DNA from: Lacibacter cauensis
GTDB taxonomy: Bacteria; Bacteroidota; Bacteroidia; Chitinophagales; Chitinophagaceae
NCBI RefSeq assembly: GCF_007830055.1
Contig: NZ_VLLE01000003.1
Span: 496,001-560,000, forward strand
Direction of reading: 5' to 3'
DNA: 64,000 nt
Below, in pieces: positions 61,498-64,000 of the stretch; position 1 is the stretch's first letter; the number at the start of each line of letters is the position of its first letter. Both the position numbers and the translations under genes were made by a program. Under the pieces are notes generated by a model. It did no database searches and had not been told where the DNA came from. It saw nothing but the letters and a program-made list of their open reading frames with translations.

Positions 61498-61950
61498 ATG
61501 ATCATGAACAGAATAGTCTTTATTACAGCATGCCTGCTTTTTTCAGTTACAGTATCTGCACAGCAAACTAAAGCGCCCATAGAAAAAGAAAAATGGCATT
61601 GGGGCGATCCCAATAAACAGGATACTGCGGCGGGTTATGCTCAGGTACTGAAAGTGGGTGATGTGCTCTACATTTCCGGAACTGTTTCGCTTACCATTGA
61701 TGAGGCAGGTATAAAGCGTTTATACAGCGGTTTGGAACATTCGCTTAAGCAATACGGATTAACTTTTCAGCATGTGGTAAAAGAGAATTTATATACAACC
61801 GATATTGAAGCGATGAAGCAATTCAATTATGTACGCAAACAATTTTACAAAGGCGATTTTCCTGCGGCTACCTGGGTGCAGATAACACGCTTGTACATGC
61901 CCGAGGCAAAGCTGGAAATTGAATTGATTGCACATTTTCCGAAACAGTAA
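61498..61950 (+). CDS. Exported RidA-family protein
   Basis: A 150-residue protein made of a signal peptide (MIMNRIVFITACLLFSVTVSAQ) and one RidA/YjgF domain. RidA normally hydrolyses reactive enamine/imine intermediates in the cytoplasm. Family blocks are VLYISGTVSLTIDEAG, LKQYGLTFQHVVKENLYTTD and ATWVQITRLYMPEAKLEIELIAH, which contains the conserved Arg that binds the substrate carboxylate. The export signal makes it unusual within the family. Alone between a terminator and nth. Confidence 0.85.
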   Translation: MIMNRIVFITACLLFSVTVSAQQTKAPIEKEKWHWGDPNKQDTAAGYAQVLKVGDVLYISGTVSLTIDEAGIKRLYSGLEHSLKQYGLTFQHVVKENLYTTDIEAMKQFNYVRKQFYKGDFPAATWVQITRLYMPEAKLEIELIAHFPKQ

Positions 61951-61976
61951 ACGGATTCTTATTTCTACAAACCTCG

Positions 61977-62621
61977 TTACTTGTTATTCTTTACAAAATA
62001 CCTACAGCAATGCTGCAGCCCACATTCTCTGCATTTGGGTGTGCGGGCTAAACAGGTATAGCGGCCATGTAATATGAGCCAGTGATGTGCTTTATAAATC
62101 AGTTCAGTTGGAAAGTTTTTGATGAGCTCTTTTTCAACTGCCAATGGAGTGGTGGCCGATTGTTTTACCAGACCTATACGCTTGCTTACACGAAACACAT
62201 GCGTATCTACCGCCATGTTGGGTTGCTCATCCACAACCGATGTAATAACATTGGCTGTTTTACGGCCAACACCCGGCAGGGTAATTAACTCGTCTACCGT
62301 TAACGGCACTTCGCTGTTAAACTCGTCTACGAGTTTTTGAGCCATACCTATTAAATGCTTGGTTTTGTTATTGGGGTACGATATGCTTTTGATCAAAGGA
62401 AACAGTTCATCAAAAGTGGCCTTGCTGAGTGCTTCGGCATCGGGGTATTTTTTGAAAATGGCAGGGGTAGTTAAATTCACCCGTTTATCGGTGCATTGGG
62501 CACTGAGGATTACAGCCACGAGCAACTGGTACGGGTTGTCGTACAAGAGTTCAGTTTCTGCATCGGGTGCATGTACCGTAAAATAATCGATAACTGATTG
62601 ATAACGCTCTTTTGTGGTCAT
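61977..62621 (-). CDS. nth: Endonuclease III
   Basis: A 214-residue base-excision repair DNA glycosylase/AP lyase removing oxidised pyrimidines. The helix-hairpin-helix LPGVGRKTANVITS contains the catalytic Lys, VDTHVFRVSKRIGLV the catalytic Asp, and the C-terminus holds the [4Fe-4S] cysteines (CLARTPKCRECGLQHCC, C-x6-C-x2-C-x5-C). Complete and standard length. It is downstream of a small unknown gene on the same strand. Confidence 0.96.
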   Translation of the reverse strand: MTTKERYQSVIDYFTVHAPDAETELLYDNPYQLLVAVILSAQCTDKRVNLTTPAIFKKYPDAEALSKATFDELFPLIKSISYPNNKTKHLIGMAQKLVDEFNSEVPLTVDELITLPGVGRKTANVITSVVDEQPNMAVDTHVFRVSKRIGLVKQSATTPLAVEKELIKNFPTELIYKAHHWLILHGRYTCLARTPKCRECGLQHCCRYFVKNNK

Positions 62622-62660
62622 TCAGCAAATAAATTGAATGACGGCGAAATTAGGGAAAGA

Positions 62661-62906
62661 TCAGTTGGTAGAAATATCTGTTGTAGCCAGCGTTTTGTTG
62701 GCATATTTAAGAACCGACAATACTGCTTCTGTTCTAGGAGAAATGTTTAGTTGTGAAAGTTGTTTGGCAGCTCTTTTAACCACTTCAAACTTTTCTCTCA
62801 GCGTCCAGTCTTCGGCTAAGGCCTTTTCTATGGCTTCAGTTTCTGCTGGGGTCGTTTCCTTATAGAGATATTGTAACAAGTCTTCCGGCGTAAATTTTTG
62901 TGTCAT
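62661..62906 (-). CDS. Small conserved soluble protein
   Basis: An 81-residue, mostly helical, charged protein (MTQKFTPEDLLQYLYKETT, IEKALAEDWTLREKFEVVKR, ISPRTEAVLSVLKYANKT). The N-terminal 'EDLLQYLYKETT' and 'ETEAIEKALAEDWTLREKFE' resemble the cytoplasmic part of anti-sigma or zinc-finger-like regulators (a helical ASD-type fold) but there are no Cys/His and no TM segment. The ATG at 62906 is preferred over 62939, which would add HKKGLL-type residues. Function unknown. Confidence 0.6.
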   Translation of the reverse strand: MTQKFTPEDLLQYLYKETTPAETEAIEKALAEDWTLREKFEVVKRAAKQLSQLNISPRTEAVLSVLKYANKTLATTDISTN

Positions 62907-62997
62907 AAGCAATCCTTTTTTGTGTAGGTGGCTTTCCATAAGGATGCTTTTCTATTAAACGCTGTTGGTAAACTTGTATTGTGCGGGCGGACTTTTT

Positions 62998-63291
62998 TTA
63001 TTCGTCGAAGAGGAAAATGTCCTCGTTGTCCTTTTTCATGTAGTATTTCTCACGGGCGAGGCGCTCGTAGGCTGCCGGATCGTTTTTGCGGCTTTCCAGC
63101 TCAGCTTTGGCGGCTTCGATCTTCTGGTTGTAATAGGTATTACTGTTCCTCAGATCGCTCAGCTTACGGTAACGGCCAATCTGGGTAAGAAAGTCGTTTC
63201 TGTCAACAAATAACATCCATACGGCAAAACCAATAATGGTTAAAACGTATTTGTTTTTCAATACCGGTGGAATATTACTCAGAACTTTCAT
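62998..63291 (-). CDS. Septum formation initiator (FtsB/DivIC family)
   Basis: A 97-residue bitopic cell-division protein. A short cytoplasmic N-terminus is followed by a TM helix (about residues 15-30, VLTIIGFAVWMLFVD), a periplasmic coiled coil (LRNSNTYYNQKIEAAKAELE) and the DivIC/FtsB end motif (YERLAREKYYMKKDNEDIFLF). It would act with FtsL and FtsQ in the divisome. It lies downstream of eno, as is common for ftsB in many bacteria. Confidence 0.85.
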   Translation of the reverse strand: MKVLSNIPPVLKNKYVLTIIGFAVWMLFVDRNDFLTQIGRYRKLSDLRNSNTYYNQKIEAAKAELESRKNDPAAYERLAREKYYMKKDNEDIFLFDE

Positions 63292-63306
63292 ATACGATCA
63301 AAATAA

Positions 63307-63348
63307 AAATAGCTCATAGTTCACGGTTAATGTCCATGAACTATGAGC
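63307..63348 (-). terminator. Hairpin terminator of eno (minus strand)
   Basis: GCTCATAGTTCA and TGAACTATGAGC form a perfect 12-bp stem with a 13-nt loop at 63312-63348; on the minus strand TATTTTTATTTT follows. It lies between eno and the ftsB-like gene and may cut off or attenuate read-through. Confidence 0.75.
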
Positions 63349-63361
63349 CATGAACAACGTG

Positions 63362-64000
63362 TTACTTACCAAATTTAATCTTTCCTTTTGGATATACACC
63401 GTTTCCGCCCAGCATTTCTTCAATGCGGATCAGCTGGTTGTATTTTGCCATACGGTCTGTACGTGAAGCAGAGCCGGTTTTGATCTGGCCGCAGTTTAAT
63501 GCTACCGCTAAATCAGCGATGGTCGTATCTTCTGTTTCACCGCTTCTGTGGCTCATTACCGATGTGTAACCTGCGTTCTGCGCCATTTGTACAGCATTGA
63601 TGGTTTCGGTTACAGTACCAATCTGGTTTACTTTTACCAGGATGCTGTTGCCGATTCCTTTGTCGATACCATCTTTCAAACGCTTTACGTTGGTTACAAA
63701 CAGATCATCACCTACCAGCTGGCATCTGCTGCCGATGCTTTCGGTTAATTTTTTCCAACCTGCCCAATCGTCTTCGGCCATACCATCTTCAATAGAAATG
63801 ATGGGATATTTATTTACCCACTCAGTCCAGTAAGCAACCATTTCATCGCTGCTGATTACTTTACCGGGGTTGCTCTTGTAGAACTTATAAGTGTTGGTTG
63901 CTTCATCATACATTTCGCTTGATGCAGCGTCCATTGCAATGGCTACTTCTTCGCCTGGCTTGTAACCGGCTGCAGAAATTGCTTCGAGTACAGTTTCAAT
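63362..64000 (-). CDS. eno: Enolase (C-terminal part, runs off the window)
   Basis: The last 212 residues of enolase, which converts 2-phosphoglycerate to phosphoenolpyruvate. The frame is open to the window edge at 64000; the ATG at 63934 is internal. Visible active-site parts are [12 protein letters not shown] (metal Asp), [11 protein letters not shown] (metal Glu), [20 protein letters not shown] (catalytic Lys) and [12 protein letters not shown] with [17 protein letters not shown]-type end. The 5' half is outside the window. Confidence 0.97.
   Translation of the reverse strand: METVLEAISAAGYKPGEEVAIAMDAASSEMYDEATNTYKFYKSNPGKVISSDEMVAYWTEWVNKYPIISIEDGMAEDDWAGWKKLTESIGSRCQLVGDDLFVTNVKRLKDGIDKGIGNSILVKVNQIGTVTETINAVQMAQNAGYTSVMSHRSGETEDTTIADLAVALNCGQIKTGSASRTDRMAKYNQLIRIEEMLGGNGVYPKGKIKFGK

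Noticed and set aside
1-64000. tRNA, rRNA, CRISPR arrays, riboswitches, insertion sequences, integrases or prophage genes
   Set aside because: I looked in every intergenic gap on both strands and found no cloverleaf, no regularly spaced repeat, no transposase or integrase frame and no known riboswitch leader.

Overview
The window is a gene-dense stretch of chromosome from a member of the Bacteroidota, most likely the family Chitinophagaceae. The evidence is a gldK-gldL-gldM-gldN gliding/type IX secretion core, a GldB-like lipoprotein, two TonB-dependent receptors, a Bacteroidota ECF sigma/anti-sigma pair, many outer-membrane beta-barrels and signal peptides ending in 'AQ', and promoters of the Bacteroidota form TAnnTTTG (-7 box) instead of TATAAT. 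Shine-Dalgarno sites are mostly absent. I see no rRNA, tRNA, CRISPR array, insertion sequence or prophage. Most of the content looks like core genome.

Layout. 0-9 kb: pirin-like cupin, QueD-type pterin synthase, Tat-exported Gfo/Idh/MocA oxidoreductase, an AT-rich orphan membrane gene beside a degenerate inverted repeat, a TonB receptor, and a tight amino-acid permease / VOC / Cys-Met PLP enzyme operon. 9-21.5 kb: TolC and HlyD-type adaptor pair, gpsA, a secreted serine hydrolase, a histidine-rich membrane protein, hemW, an Omp85 (BamA/TamA-like) protein, a DUF4271 protein and hemD. 21.6-28.7 kb: DUF255 thioredoxin-domain protein, then gldKLMN. 28.7-38 kb: a candidate small RNA, then on the minus strand uvrC, a lipoprotein, a sigma factor with what looks like a dual-membrane-spanning anti-sigma factor, a haem/siderophore-type TonB receptor, a small membrane protein and gpmI. 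38-46.7 kb: DUF4783 protein, nadC, a SUI1 protein, a YjdI-type Fe-S protein, apaG, a fatty-acid desaturase, a GldB-like lipoprotein, nadE, a GNAT and serS. 46.7-54.9 kb: tandem M43B metalloprotease lipoproteins (one frameshifted), an OM barrel, an AlkB-like diiron monooxygenase, a DUF1800/DUF1501 pair and a glycosyltransferase. 55-64 kb: OPT transporter, Bax-inhibitor-1 protein, polysaccharide deacetylase, YtxH protein, KorA without KorB, exported RidA, nth, a small protein, ftsB/divIC and the 3' part of eno, which runs off the window end.

Working together: gldKLMN supplies the T9SS trans-envelope motor and OM ring. hemW/hemD, nadC/nadE, gpmI/eno, serS and nth are housekeeping. The sigma/anti-sigma pair probably reports on outer-membrane state. 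The observation I find most striking is small. The first M43B gene has lost its frame exactly inside a perfect 14-bp inverted repeat, and the pattern is what a template-switch (quasipalindrome-correction) mutation leaves behind. I found no clearly novel multi-gene system. The strongest candidates for new biology are that frameshift, the sigma/barrel pair, a small RNA between gldN and uvrC, and predicted leaderless promoters at gpmI and nadC.
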